Source: Rhyacophila brunnea
Lineage: Eukaryota > Arthropoda > Insecta > Trichoptera > Rhyacophilidae
Reading direction: 5' to 3'
DNA length: 64,000 nt
Assembly (NCBI GenBank): GCA_022495005.1
Contig: JAGYXB010001998.1
Span: forward strand, 186,001-250,000
The notes under the pieces were generated by a model that searched no databases, had not been told where the DNA came from, and was given only the letters and a program-made list of their open reading frames with translations. Position numbers and translations under genes: made by a program. Shown piece after piece: positions 31,601 to 46,600 of the stretch (within the stretch, counting starts at the first letter, position 1; the number at the start of each line of letters is the position of its first letter).

Positions 31601-34600
31601 TTATAATGGCATATACCGAGGCATAACAAATATTAGACACCCTTCAAAGTTGTAACGGGAATGTTCTAGGAGTAATCTTCCAAGTTCTTAGTCGGCGTAC
31701 ACTAGAGTGTGCATTATCCTTATGCTGATTTAGCTTTTGCTTCACTGAGAAACCGCCTTTTTGTTCGTTGTAAGGCTTCTGAACATTTTGAAAGTTGAGA
31801 AATTCTCCTTTGTAGAAACCGAGCGGCAATGGCAGACTTGATAAGATTTTCCCTTTTATTATCAACCGACTATCATTTTTGACCCTTAGTTTAATTGAGT
31901 TTAATTTATTTTTTCAGATTGTCCAGTCTTTCAAAAATGGTTCACTGACTGTCGTAAGATGCATGACTATTAAAAATGCCCCAAAAGAATCCTCGAAAGC
32001 AGTCGGATACTGGCTTCTATCATGCTCCGGAATGGTGTTCATTGCAGTTGTCTTAGGTACAATCACTGGTTATTTTGTCCTACTATACAGCATCTACTAT
32101 GTACTTGACATCATTATAAGAAAAACGGTGAAATAAACCATCAAGTAACTCTTTTATTAGTACTTAGGTTAAAAATACTTAAGATTACGAAAGCATGTTC
32201 TAAATATTAACAGTTATTAAACAACATTGCTTTGTCCAAAAATATATTTACTATCTCTGTTCACCAACGTGTGTGTACAATCTATTATTTATTAGTCATT
32301 AGTTCTTAGTTATCCAAATATCGGCTGACTTATTTAAGTAAGTACTACTATGCATAAGCCCCTAAGTTTTTATGTATTTAAAATTTAATTCGTTGTTAAT
32401 TATATTAGTTCATAGTTATCCAAATATCGGCTAACTTATTTAAGTAAGTATTACTATGCATAAGCTCCCAAGTTTTTATGTATTTAAAATTTAATTCTTT
32501 GCTAAATATGGTCTGATTAATTATAAGTTTTTAGTGATAACTTTAATTGAATATAAATAATAACTTCACTAATCGTAATAATTCTGTAACTTATATTGAA
32601 TCTATGTAAGTACTTAATTGCTGACATTTGAAAATATAATGTTTTTGATTGAACTTTTAATTTCTTAGTAAGCGAGCATTCCATAATTAATATATTGTTC
32701 AATTATAACGTATAAGCCATTGGTTTTTAAACTTAGTCTTGTTATGGCACCCTAAAAAGATATGAATAATTTGTCATTTAAATAACATAAATAACAATCT
32801 ATTTTTAATGAGGTTTAATGAATCCATTATTTTAAAATGTATATGTTATTTAAGTAAGTATATTATATAATATTATGTTATTATGAAATAAATAATCTAT
32901 TATATTATTCCTAGATTTTTTATTTCATTTCAAGACTTTATCCTAAGAATATGCATTTTTTCCGTTTATTGGCTTCCACAATCAGCCGCCTCAGTGGTTT
33001 TAGATTTTTGTTTTACGAGAAATGGATGTTAGCCACTTGCTCAACCTATTAGCTTCATACTCTGGTTCCAAACATACATTGAAAAGACAACATGTGAATC
33101 TGTCAGATCCGGGATTCGAACCCAAGACCAACGACTTTATAGGCCGGCATGTTACAGCTAAGGCATCGCGGACCTTGTAGAAACAGTAGAGTCCGATGTT
33201 TTATACGTGTTTTACAATCATTGTGTAATTCGGTAAGATATTCAATAATATACTATAGTTCAATAAAATATTTTCATAAACATGCCTTTAAAAAAAAATC
33301 GGTGTGTGTACTTATGTACGCGCGTTAGAAGTTATACTTCTTTGGCGTAACAAAACAATAACAAAACTTGTGATAAACTAGATTCTTCGACTAGCTCTTA
33401 ATTATCTTGTTAAATTACACACTCAAGAAAAAGGACCGCTTATTGGAACGCAGTTGGTTTATTTCTATACACTTTAACTTATATTACTAAATTGTATAAT
33501 TATTTATCGTTGTTTTTATTTTTAAAGTAACAACTGCCACTATGACGTTTAATGGTTTGTTTACATAAGGAATTGCGAATGGCCGACAATAATAAATTCG
33601 CTGTCTAGGCAACGGAACAATTCTAAACTATAATATTATACTGTATAATCGTCACGATTGCAGTATCATTCTGTGGCGTAATGGTTGTGCGTTCGGCTGA
33701 TAACCGAACAATCGTTGGTTCGAATCCAATCGAGTGTGTTTTTTTTGTGTGAAAAAATAAATTATGTGTTACATTTCACACGCCAAAAATACACTCCGAT
33801 CTGATTTACCAAATGCGCCTAAAGAAGTATAACTTCAAAAATATTTTATACTACTTCATGTAAAATAAGATGGAATTGTAGTAAAAATGTTACAGTCAAC
33901 AATTTAGAATAATGTAATGAAAAGATTGTGCCTATAAGAGCATCCGGTAGGTGGTATTACAAATTAAGTTGTATGGACTATTAGATTCTTAAAAATAATT
34001 ACATATTTGGTGTTGACAAAAAAATATCCAAAAAAACTCTGCAAGGATAAATCAGATGTTCTGTTGATGCATACAATTAATATCCAATGCGGGTGATCGA
34101 TGAATATAATTAATGTGAGTATCTTATATTATATATTGTTAATCAAAATGTAGTTAACCTGCCTAGCAGGGTAAAAGGACAATTATTATTATTGCCCCTT
34201 GGACACTATCAGCCCCGTTAATTTTAAATATCAGTATAATAAATTAAATATGAAAAAAAAATTATCTTTAAGTAAATAAAATAATAAAAAAGGTGACTCA
34301 ACTGGTTAATTATGTTTGTCAATTATTGTAGTTTTGCTGATAATACCAAGCATGTCAAAATTGTTGTCCTAGTAAAATTGAGAAAAAAAAATATTTTACT
34401 GATATATTAATAAAATACATTTCGACACCTCCTACTGAGATACCCGGGGTTCCAGCGGCTAGCTCATGTGTCCATCGAACCCCGGATTCACAAAAAAAAA
34501 GGAACGATATATTTATGTTTGTGGTTAAATAAAACACTAAGACTTTCTTGTGCGTAACTTGGTATTAGGTATATATTTTAATCTTGAGTTTGACAAGGTT

Positions 34601-37600
34601 ATTTTGTAGTTTTTTACAGTTACAGTCGTCAGTCCGTATCGTTTTAAAACCGGACGCTCACTAACTTTTTTTTTTTTTAAACTTCGCGTACCCACGCCAT
34701 TCTACAAAAAGGACTCTCGTGATTGGCCAAATTTTATCGCGTGATCCTTTCGATTTGACGAATCACGAGGACCACCTCGGCGCAGGCGCGCGGAGACTTC
34801 AACGTTGCCGGCAAAATTTATTAGATTTGAATAAGTACTTATATTTAGTCTTAAAATTATCGCTTTCATCCATCATCATTTATACCTTTTAAATTAAATT
34901 AAATGTATCTTAATTACACCTCCGCCCAATATGTGATTTTCACACACCGGACGAAGGCCTTTACTTATGAATAAAAAAATACTTACGTGGTTGAGCAAGG
35001 AATCAGATTAGATGTTTTACGAAGCCGTTTCTAGAGGTCAGGGTTACGTTTCGACTTGATAGCTACTAAATGATTATTTTACACCGGGAGAAGCCCGCCT
35101 GTAACAGGGGTGTATCACTACGTAAAGGTTGGTACTGGTTTGAACAAATTTGCGCGCACAAATGGTTTACGCATACGAATGTTTGTGCGGATTAAAATTT
35201 TTGTGTGCAAAAGTGTACGCACACGCAAATTACGCAGTACTGACTTTACAAGGTCGGAAGTGCATTTTTGGCCATTTGACTTAATTGCCTTTCATTATAA
35301 CTAAAAAATTAACGAAGCAGTAACCTATGTATTAATTACTTTCCAAAATATACCAATCTCAGCATAAAGAATACAAAAGTTTATAGTTTGTCCCGACCAT
35401 AACCAAAAAAACGCAGTGTGTCCATAGAGTTAACCAATATTGAAAATTTAACAACTCATGTGATGTGCCTTCTTGAAAATTCTCTGCAGGTGGTGTAACA
35501 CGATTGACAGAATCAGGATTATCTATGGTGACATGGAAACTCCTCGGAGAAAAAATGCCTTGGCACCAGGAAGAATGGGAGGCAGAATTTTTCAAATATC
35601 AACAATTTCCAGAATATAAAATGTAATCAATATTATCTATATACCTATAATTCATATCACATTCACATTTTTAAAGAATAGAAAAAGGTTGCGATAAAAT
35701 GGAACATAATATGTTTCTTCAAAGTGTAGAGTAATCTTAACAAACTTACGAGGATTGATTGTAGCCATTCGCACACCCCATGTAACTGTTCCAAATACGT
35801 ATATTGATGCAAAAACATCATCTGAATCTATTCCTCAGGATTGAGGTGTTCGGATTGATTGCTGATGCCGGAGTGGCTTGAGAATTACAAGAAATGGATT
35901 ATACATTTATGCTCAAGCGAAGCTGAGATAAATTACTTTAAAATTTAGTCGGTTTTGTGCCAAAGCGAACTAGTTCGCGGATATGGCCGGGCGTACAGTG
36001 CCGGCCATACAAAAAACGCGAACTTATTCACCTGTCTTTGAAGACAGAACGCCAGTCTCAGGTGTTTGTTTTGAATAATTTAAAATTCGGTTAAAATACT
36101 GGTCCAATAATGAGACATTTAGCATATGATTGGTAAGTGTTTATGATAAATTTTCCAATATATTTAAAAAAAAAAATAATATGGTTTATTTTTGCTAACA
36201 AATTCGCGGCCTCTCACTTGCCGCCATACAAAACCTCCCGGCATTTAATGGGCAGATAATATATATCATCGTCATACAAGAGAAAATGGCCAAGTACAGT
36301 TTCTCATGAAAAAGAATTAAATGACTATCTGACATCTTACTGACATGATGCTTGTCTTGAAAAATGCCGATCAGAGAGAGTTTCAGCATGGAAACATACT
36401 AGATATGTTAAAATTTTAAATGTGAATGCAATATTAGGGTTTTTTTAGATCGATTACAATTGTGCAAATGGCACTCATAACACTTTAAAATATTTTATTG
36501 TTTTGTACTTAGTCACTTTGATGACTTTGATGATGACAATATACAAATAGAATATATAGTTTGATTGTTGGATACTCAATTGAGTTTATTGACGTTTTGA
36601 GTCTTCCGACTACACATGTGCAGGAGTGAATTCAACTTTATTGGTATTTCTGTGTTGAGATTATGTTGGTCTATTCCAGTGGTGCACAACCTATTTGAAT
36701 GAAGGGCCAATTTATCCATTTTCTAATTTTTCACGGGCCGCAATGGGTAAAAGTGTTTAAAAATAATGATATATTATACTAGATGAAAAATTTACTAGTT
36801 ACATATCAGTTACTCTAATCATTCTCCACTCTGCATTACATACATTATTATGTATTTGCACGATAGAACTTAGTATCAACCCTAATAAAATTTCTGACAC
36901 TGCTGTTGTATTCAATGAAAAATTTGGTGATGAAGTACTTATTTTGGACCGCATATTGCCCACGGGCCGTGGTTTGTGCATTACTGGTCTAGTCAAATGC
37001 TAGTGTGCATTGTGCTTAACATGACACCAATCAATCCCCAAAAAACAAGCAGCGAATGAAAACACCAACAGGTATTGATTTATTTCCATTAATGAAAACC
37101 CCCTTCTTATCTACCCAGATATATCTCTTAGAATCGGTCCCCACATAAACTATAATATCACCCATGCAATAATAGTTATGTTTTCGTTTCCAGTAAGAAT
37201 AAAGAGATGACATTGTCGGAATTCAAAAGGATATGGTGGATGGAATACGGGCACAGGATGTGGGGAAGATGCATCGGCGCCGTTGTTTTTATTCCGGCGA
37301 CATTCTTTTGGGCACGCGGATATCTCAACAAAGGAATGAAAGTGCGAGTCGCCGCGTATATCGCTCTGGTCGGAGCACAGGTATGACATGAAGTTGGGAA
37401 AAGATACTTAATATATTTACAATGATGGTAATTACGTATTTATTTGTTATTGCAAGTTAACATACGAGACAAAGCAATACGAAAGAAGCTATACTGTTGG
37501 CGGTAGAGACCATAGACAATATACCATTTAGCGTCGCCTAATTCTTCCATAAGAGAAAAATGTTTCTAGATAGTTTGCCGTAAAGTGAAATGTCGAAATA

Positions 37601-40600
37601 CCGAATCATGTTACCGTATACTGCCGTACTGTACACATACAGTTGTATTATCTTTAATTTAAAATAATGGAATTGTCCTATATATGAGAATTATTCTTTC
37701 AGGGTCTAATGGGGTGGTACATGGTGAAGTCAGGGCTGGAAGACAGGTTCCAAGGACCATCCGATGTGCCAAGAGTATCACAGTACAGACTCGCAGCCCA
37801 TTTAAGTTTAGCCTTCATTCTGTACACTGGTCTTTTAGCAGGGGCGTTAAAAGTGTTTAGGCCGCCGCCCTTGAACATTGCGTATAACTTTAGTCTAGCA
37901 AAAGTTCCCAACCTCAAAACCATCACGATATTGTCGCATGCTGCAAAAGCTTTGGTGTTTTTCACAGCTGTTTCAGGTAAACATTATAAATCATTTACAT
38001 TGCTCTCTCTTTGTGGAACTGCACCTAATGTACCTAACAATGAGGTTTGAATTTTTTTTGCTGTGCTTAGGAGATGCCTTTATGTACAAAGATCGTACAG
38101 ATACACTTTCAGGTTTGGTTCATTTTCACTTTAGCGTTAATGACACCTCCTGATACACGGATCATGTGGCATATGAAAATGCAGAGACTGTGCTGAATCG
38201 GCCATGTGTCGAGAGAGTGTCGGCACTGGATTGTCCAGGATGGAGGAAGTTTTTGAAGGAGGCCAAGACGTGCCAAGGGTTGTAGTGCCGTAAATGATAA
38301 TAATACTAATAATCTTTTCCGAATTCATTACGCAATGTTAAACACAATGTACGCATCAAACCTATGTGAATTTAGCTAAAAGACTATGGGTACCAAAGCT
38401 ATCAAAATAAACAATTTTTTATAGTCCCATGGCTTACCTAAGAAAATCAAATGAATTGTGTGCTTTTGTATAAAAGCATGAACTTTGGCATGATATCCCA
38501 AGAGTTATTTTTAATATATTGAGCCACTTCAATATATACCTACGTATAGAGTTGGGTATTTCCCGAGAAAATCTCAATCTCGAGATTCGAGATTTCCCGA
38601 AATGATGAAATTTAGAATTCTCGAGATTCGGGATTTCCAGAAAAGAATTCTCGAAATATCGAGACATTTCAAAAAAACCTGTAAAAATCCTAAAATCAGT
38701 GTAAAACAGACAGATTAAGAAAAAAATAAGATTTTTTTTATTTATGTAAGAAGACGAACAAAATAGAAGTAGGAAAACAAAAATAATTCGAAACATTACT
38801 TATTAAAATAGAATTTCAAAAAACACAGATTGTCAATCGCGTACGCTTTTGAGACACAAAATTCCCTAATGTTGCAAAAATTGCGCATCATCAAATCAAA
38901 TTATAAATTTTCTATAATCACCGTCTGATTTGATTGATTTCAGTTTGGACACGTATGTATGGTGCTGAATACTTATCTGAAGTTAAACTTGATATTTTGC
39001 AATTGAAGCCCATAAAATACGAAGATAGAGGCCAAATTTTCAATGTTCTAATATTATTACCCTCATTCATTTTCAGTTTAGTGTATTTTGTAGTACTGAT
39101 AACTCAAAGTTAAACTTTTGCAATTGGAAACCTGTAAAATACCAAGATGGCGGCCATTAGATTTTTCAATTCAATTTCAGGCATTATGATAAATACTATG
39201 AAAATATTCTGGAATGATTACTAGTCTATGAACCTATAACGTTTTATTTATTGCAATGCATCGATTCATCATTTAGTTCTTTCTAATTCATGCCATTCTT
39301 CTTTGAAAATAATAAAAATTATTTGCTTGATGGACCTTGATTTATTTCCAGGCGCCTTTGTGGCTGGATTGGACGCCGGTTTAGTGTACAACTCTTTCCC
39401 CAAAATGGGAGATAAATGGATCCCCGATGATATATTAGCTATGTCTTCGACGCTCAAAAACTTCACGGAAAACCCTTCTACCGTTCAGTTTGACCACCGA
39501 ATTCTCGGCACACTGACAGTGACGACTATTACCGCTCTTTGGCTGTTGTCTCGTAGAAAAACTTTGCCACCTCAAGCTAAGCTTGCTGTCAATGCTCTGG
39601 CGGTAATGGCATGGATACAGGTATGATTTTTGTATCAAGTCTGCTAGAATAATTAATTGTCCATCCATAAATGTTCTTTCCTAAATTTATATTTGTTTTC
39701 AAGCTAAAATGATTTCATGATAAATACAAAATAAGAATGGAGAGATGGTATTTTATGTATCTTTATATGCAGTTGTTTTCTATGATTATTAATACGAACA
39801 TGACTCACAGATGAAAGTATTCCTTACAATGATAAATTCAGACAGTCCAAAATATAATAATAACCCCATTTTACTTCCGGAATAACGTATTCACATTACA
39901 TTTTGTTAAATTTCACTTTTCCTTTTTTTTTTTTAAATTGCACTATTCTTATAATCATTATAAAACAGATAATCTATAAAAAAACAGGACCTATCTTTTA
40001 TATTGGCATTATTGTATCACTATTGATTTCAGACTACGATATATAATATGTACACATTTTGAACTATTATCTTATAATATAACACCTCTATGAATATAAC
40101 GAAAGAAAGTTAATTAGTTTTACATCGTCGCGGATGAACAATGTCCATTTGTAGAGGAAGAACAGATTCTTTTGGCATTGCGGTCACGACAAAATCATTT
40201 TGGAGCGGTATTAGTCATTTAACACCTAAATGAGTCGCCCGCACTGCCACAAGAATCTGACACCATTCTAACAACTGTTTGGTAACGTGTTATTTTATTA
40301 GCGACTGAGACAATTCGTTTTTCAAAATCCATTAAGGTGATGTCTCTAGGTAAAGTTGTTATCGAAAAATAGCTAGAAAAGTTTATTAATCGGTAAATAT
40401 ATATTCAAAAGTAATGAGAAAAATAAAATAAAAAATTAAGATGTATCGTGGAGTTCTATATACCAAAAATACGTGTCAAATTCGGTACATTTCTATCGGG
40501 TGGTAAAAATGAATGACATAAGATTTATTATCAAAATTACGATAAAAATGTACGTAAATCTATTACCTAGGGAAACGCTAAACGTAAATTGGAATTTATT

Positions 40601-43600
40601 ATATCCTTATATCTTTTTTTTCAAATTTAAAAAACATCGATTTAGAGGTTAGAAGCATGCAATTAAAATCGAAAAATCTCGGTTTAGACGCAATTTATCG
40701 CAAAAAACGATTAGCGTTTCTATTAAAAATATTATTTATTAATTTTTACGGCAGTTATTTAAATTTAATCTTGTATTTTTGTATATTAACGAATCGATAG
40801 AAATCGAAACCATAATAATTGCTCGAATTGGCAACATGCTGACAACACTAAGCCGACGCTTGGCCGTATAGTGCTGCCGTCGTGGAATTATTTGGAAACA
40901 AAATATCTTCATACAAAATACACACACAACCATAACATGACGTTGAAAATGAAACTCACACATAGACAAGACAAAATAACATTTCTCTGCATTTTGACAA
41001 AAATCAGTTTATTAGTTTGAGGCGAAATTGCCATATGAATAAAAATAACTTAATAATTGAAATTACAATATTAACTTAATTTACGTAGAAACCTGCCTAT
41101 ATTCAAAATTTGAAACTGCGAATTATTTGCAATTAGTATTTGCTTAAATTACAACTGTTTTTTATCATTATCTAATATATAAAAATTAATATTTGTGTGT
41201 TTGTTTGTTCGTATTTAATGCGCAGCCATACCGTTCATCCGATTGCGATAAAACTTTGTAAACTTATTGCTTGCACTTGCGGGAAGAGTATAGGCTATAC
41301 TAATATATAAAATGAATGTCTGTCTGTGTGTCTGTCCCGTATGCGTTCCTATACCATTCATCCGATTGCAATGAAATTTTGGTAAGTGGTTGCATGCACA
41401 CCCATGAAGGTTTCTGAATTAGAAAAATCATCATCTTCTTCTTCTTCTTCATTATATTTTCTTTTATTCGTATGGTTCCTATACCATTCATCCGATTGCA
41501 ATGAAATTTTGGTAAGTGGTTGTATGTACACCCATAAAGGTTTCTAAATTAGAAAAATCATCATCTTCTTCTTCTTCTTCATTCTATCTTCTTTTATTCG
41601 TATGGTCCCTATACCATTCATCCGATTGCAATGAAACCTTCGTCAGTTGTTGTGGTAACACCCTCAATGGTTTTTGAATTAGTACAACCATCTTCTTCTT
41701 CTTCTTCTATTATATATTCTTCTATTCGTATGCGTTCCTATTCCATTCATCCGATTGCAATAAAATTTTCGTCAGTAATTGTGCCAACACCCGCGAAGGT
41801 TTCTGAATTAGTACAACCATCTTCTTCTTCTTCTTTTTCTTCTTCTTTATTCTATCTTCTTTTATTCGTATGGTCCCTATACCATTCATCCGATTGCGAT
41901 GAAACCTTCGTCAGTTGTTGTGGTAACACCCGCAATGGTTTTTGAATTAGTACAATTATCTTCTTCTTCTTCTTCTTCTATTCGTATGCGTTTCTATTCC
42001 ATTCATCCGATTGCAATAAAATTTTCGTCAGTAATTGTGTCAACACCCGCGAAGGTTTCTGAATTAGTACAACCATCTTCTTCTTCTATTCTATCTTCTA
42101 TTTGTATGCGTTCCTATACCATTCATCCGATTGCAATGAAATTTTGATCAAGTGTTGTGCTCACGCCGCAAAGGTTTCTGAATTATTGTTACAACTATTT
42201 TCTTTTTCTTCTATTCTATCTTCTTCTATTTGTATGCGTTCTTATATCATTCATCCAATTGCGATGAAATTTTGACCACTTGTTGTGAGTACGCCCGCAA
42301 AGAGTTCTGAATTAGTACAACCATCTTCTTCTTCTTCTATTCGTATGCGTTCCTATACCATTCATCCGATTGCAATGAAAATTTGACTAAGTGTTGTGTT
42401 CACGCCCGCAAAGGTTTCTGAATTGATACAACCATTTTCTTCTTCTTTTTCTTCTATTCTATCTTCTTCTATTAGTATGCGTTCTTATACCATTCATCTA
42501 ATTGCGATTAAATTTTGACCAGTTGTTGTGCGCAAGCCCGCAAAGGTTTTTGAATTAGTACAACTGCCTTCTTCTTCTTCTTCTATTCGTATGCGTTCCA
42601 ATACCATTCATCCGTTTTTTTGGATCCATCCGGAACTTTGGTGAGTTGTCGTGCGCACGCCTGCAAAGGTTTCTGAATTAGTACAACCATCATCTTCTTC
42701 TTCTATTCGAATGCCTACCTACACCATTCATCCGATTTCAATGAAACTTTGGTGAGTTGTCGTGCGCATGCCCACGAAGATTTCTGAATTAGAAAATCAT
42801 CTTCTACTTCTATTCGTATGCGTTCCTATACCATTCATCCGATTGCAATGACATTTTGATCAAGTGTTGTGCCCTTGCCCGCGAAGGTTTTTGAATTAGT
42901 ACAACCATCTTCTTCTTCTTCTATTCGTATGCGTTCCTATACCATTAATCCGAATGCAATGAAACTTTAGTGAGTTGTCATGCGTGTGCCCACGAAGATT
43001 TCTGATTTAGAAAATCATCTTCTTCTACTATTCGTATGCGTTCCTATACCATTCATCCGATTGCGATGAAACTTTTGTCAGTTGTTGTGCGCACACCTGC
43101 GAAGGTTTCTAAATTATTATTATATAAAATACAAAGTTTGTTGTTTGTTTGTTCCATCCAATTTTGATTTTTTTTTTACTACATATTAATAACATTAATA
43201 GCGTTTTCATATTTTGGATTCGATTTTAATTTAGTGTTCTTATGTTTGACCTTTACTCCTATTAGAATTATTTTCATATTGCCATATTGTATTACAAAGA
43301 TATTTTAATATTAAAAAAATAATTACCTATTATTATTTTTCAAATATCTAAGATAAATATAACCACGAAGCGACCCTGTGCGAAGCCGGGTACTTCAGCT
43401 AGTTTATGATAAAAATAATAAACAAATCTCGCATTTTAACATATGGTAGCATTCGTGCTCTCGATCGAATATCGGGTTTATGACAATTATTCTTCTTTAT
43501 TTTGCCATTATTAGGTATATTGTTTGAAAACAGGAAGGAATCGACTCATCAGTAACATTTTTGTCAAGTAAGTAAACTTTTCAGTGTATAATAAATAATA

Positions 43601-46600
43601 TTATTATCGTACATCAAAATGACAAACTATGTCACGCAGTTTTGATTGTCAAACAAACATTCAAAAATTATTGAAAAGAGTTACATATACTGTATTTTCA
43701 ATCACCATCATGCATTTATCATCAATATATATTATTTTAGGCGTAGACTCATCGTTTTCGTAGAATTATAAATACTTTACGTTAGTTTGAGGTTATGTTT
43801 ATGACAAATGTCATCGAGCCCATCTTGTACGTTTTGTAAATTATCTAATAGATAGGTAGTGAATTTCTTTCATTCGCATAATATGATTGTAGAACCGAAT
43901 TTAATAAAATAATCTTCCCTGGCTCACAAAATGGTAGGTTTACAATTTTCTTAATAATATATTTATTGGTTTTATAGACCATCCGGTCATACACTAGATT
44001 CATTTTCATTACATGCTTTGGCATAAAAACAAGAATTCATTACATCTTGTACACATGATGTAGCGATTGTCTCGAATGAGGAGTTGACATATTATTGCCC
44101 ATCATTATTTGTATTTTTACTGCTAAATACTTGAATTAATGAGGAAATATGGATAATGTAATAATATTTTTTTCCTATTGTTTCAGTATGCCGAATGCTG
44201 GTCCGGAATTGGAGGAAGATTTGTTGGTGAGAGGGCATGTTGCTGACAATGTCCTCAGCTCCTTTTTCGAATACTTCAACCTCACTCTCTTCGAAAAAAT
44301 AGCTGAGCAGACAAATTTATATTCAGCACAAAAAAGGGACTTGTGGTCGGTGAATACGAATTCGAAATTCGTATTCACCGGCATCAAAATTATGATGGGT
44401 ACATTAAGGTTTCCGCAGACTCGAATGTACTGGTGTTATGATCTAAGCATTCCAATCATTAATCAAGCAATGCCCAGAGACGGGTACTTCGAACTGCGGA
44501 ATCACTTTCATTTTGCAGATAACACTGCTGACCGCACGGGCTGCACAGATAAACTTTGGAAGATTAGTCCCTTTTTAAGTGAGGTTCTAAAAAAATGCCA
44601 TACTTTGCCCAGACCTGCTCATAACTCCATCGATGAGCAAATGATGCTGTTCACTGGCCGCTGTAGACACAGGCAATTTGTGCTTAACAAGCCAATTCTG
44701 TAGGCCTTAAAAATTTTGTTCTCGCGGCCAGAGATGGATTAGTGATAGATTTTCACATATATGTAGGGAAGGGAACGGTATCAGATGGAGATATGAAGCA
44801 GTTCGGTCTGGGCGCAAGTGTGGTCAAGTTACTCTGCCGGACTCTCCCCAATCCTCCTGCATTGTCTATACTGATCGTTTTTTCACTAGTTTGAAGCTCG
44901 CCGATTCGTTACTTCACGACAAAATGTTCTTAACTGGAACTGTCAGAAGTAATAGACTCGGCGATGTGATTAAGAAATTAAAAAAACGATAAGGCAATGC
45001 AGAGGGGAGATTGGGATGAGAAGGTTCGGTAGGATGACAAAGTCTGTGTAGTCAAGTGGAAAGAAAATAAATCCGTGTTATTATTTTCCACTGCGGTCGG
45101 CAGTACTCCTGTTGGTACCTGCATGCGATGGTCGAAGGAAGTAAAGAGGAAGATCAGTGCCACTCAGCCGGCCATTGTAAAGCACTACAATATGTCGATG
45201 GGTGGCATTGATCTTTGCGATCGGATAATTACTTATTACAGGACTGCGATGAAGACATGCAAATGGCCTGTGAGGGTTTTTAACCACTTTGTGGACTTGG
45301 CGGTGGTAAACTGTTGGCTAATGTATATGCGGAATTGTAAACTAGAAAATGTACCCCGAAAGGATATTATGGGACTGTTGTCGTACTGAATCAGATTAGC
45401 GAAAGCTATTATTCGGTATGAAGATCGGGTAGCCAACATTTTAACACTGCCAGCACGAGGTCGGCCAAGAAACATGTCGACATCGCAGGTAGACACAGAG
45501 CCACCAGCTCGCAGGAGAACGGTTGTCCCCCAACCGATCGCTGAGGTATGTTTGGACAGCGTTGGCCACCATTCAGCATCCGTGTGCAGATACCCTGGAT
45601 GCAAGTGCCGCACCAGGTATATTTGCATAAAATGCAATATATACGTGTGCACACAATTTTGCTTTGAGCTGTATCACACAGTATAGGATGCAGCTCAAAG
45701 CAATTTTAAAGTACATATTTAGGGTTTTATTTCATAATTTTAACTAATTTTAAGTGTAAATATATTTAATTATCCTATTTATAAGGTTTTTGTATTATTT
45801 TTATTGTGTAATGTTCTATTAAAATTGACCACTCCTATGAACAAGTTGTTTTCTTTACCTTCCCTAAGTTTATAGAGTAGGTAATATTCATCTGCAGTGT
45901 GACCTGGTATGTGCATATAGTATATTTTACTTTATAAAATAAAAATAAAAAATTTGTCAATAGACTAATACTTCTCTTCCATATTTTCATTCTAAATTTC
46001 TATTCAAAATGAAAAAAGAAGTTGGCAAGTATAAATTGATTTAAAACTTTTCTTTTAAATCATAAAAATGTCAATACGATATAATAAAATATTGTACTTA
46101 TTTAAAAAAAAATATAATTATTTGAATAGGTATATATATATAATAATATTATAGTAGAATATATTATTATATTCTTATAATATGTAAATGAATTTTTGTC
46201 TAGCGATTTTTTTCATACTTGCAACATATTATGGTAACTTACTGCCATCTGGTTAGAATTGACCAAAGTTTTTAGTAACAGATTTTTAGAAATTCATGGT
46301 AGATGCCTTTAAATATAAAAAGATGGCGTAAAAGTCACATTATATGTGTTATTTAGGCCAAAGACATCGCCTTAATCACTGACATTTAATCCAAAGTATT
46401 TATTTGGTTAATGTTTGTGTAGATAATCGATGATCAACATAATTGCTTTGTCTGTCACTGAATTCTGATGTTTGACGAATTTACTATTTCTGTTTACAAA
46501 ATGACATTATTTGACAGCTGCCAATTTGTTTCAGTGTTTTACCACTGGCATTCCTAATTGCGCAGACAAGTGCAAGCCATTAATAATTATTACTCACTAT

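Larger units (their letters stand above)
28874..31917. other. COX15 intron 1
   Basis: 3.0 kb, AT-rich, without a supported gene. It contains repeats A and B at 30362-30636. The short reading frames at 31156-31865 show no codon or domain signal. Confidence 0.6.

Noticed and set aside
31084..31865. Several 71-76 codon reading frames on both strands in COX15 intron 1
   Set aside because: They overlap each other, lack motifs and lie in an intron; a fragment of a mobile element is possible but was not recognised.
33667..33738. Functional tRNA-Ile gene
   Set aside because: The acceptor stem is mostly unpaired and the anticodon GAT is unusual for a cytosolic eukaryotic tRNA; it is kept only as a tRNA-like sequence.
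41631..42147. Serine-rich reading frames of 82-104 codons
   Set aside because: They are translations of the minisatellite unit and its CTT run; the same words recur in units that have stops.
41290..43115. CRISPR array
   Set aside because: The repeats are long, contiguous and variable in length with no unique spacers, in a eukaryotic intron.
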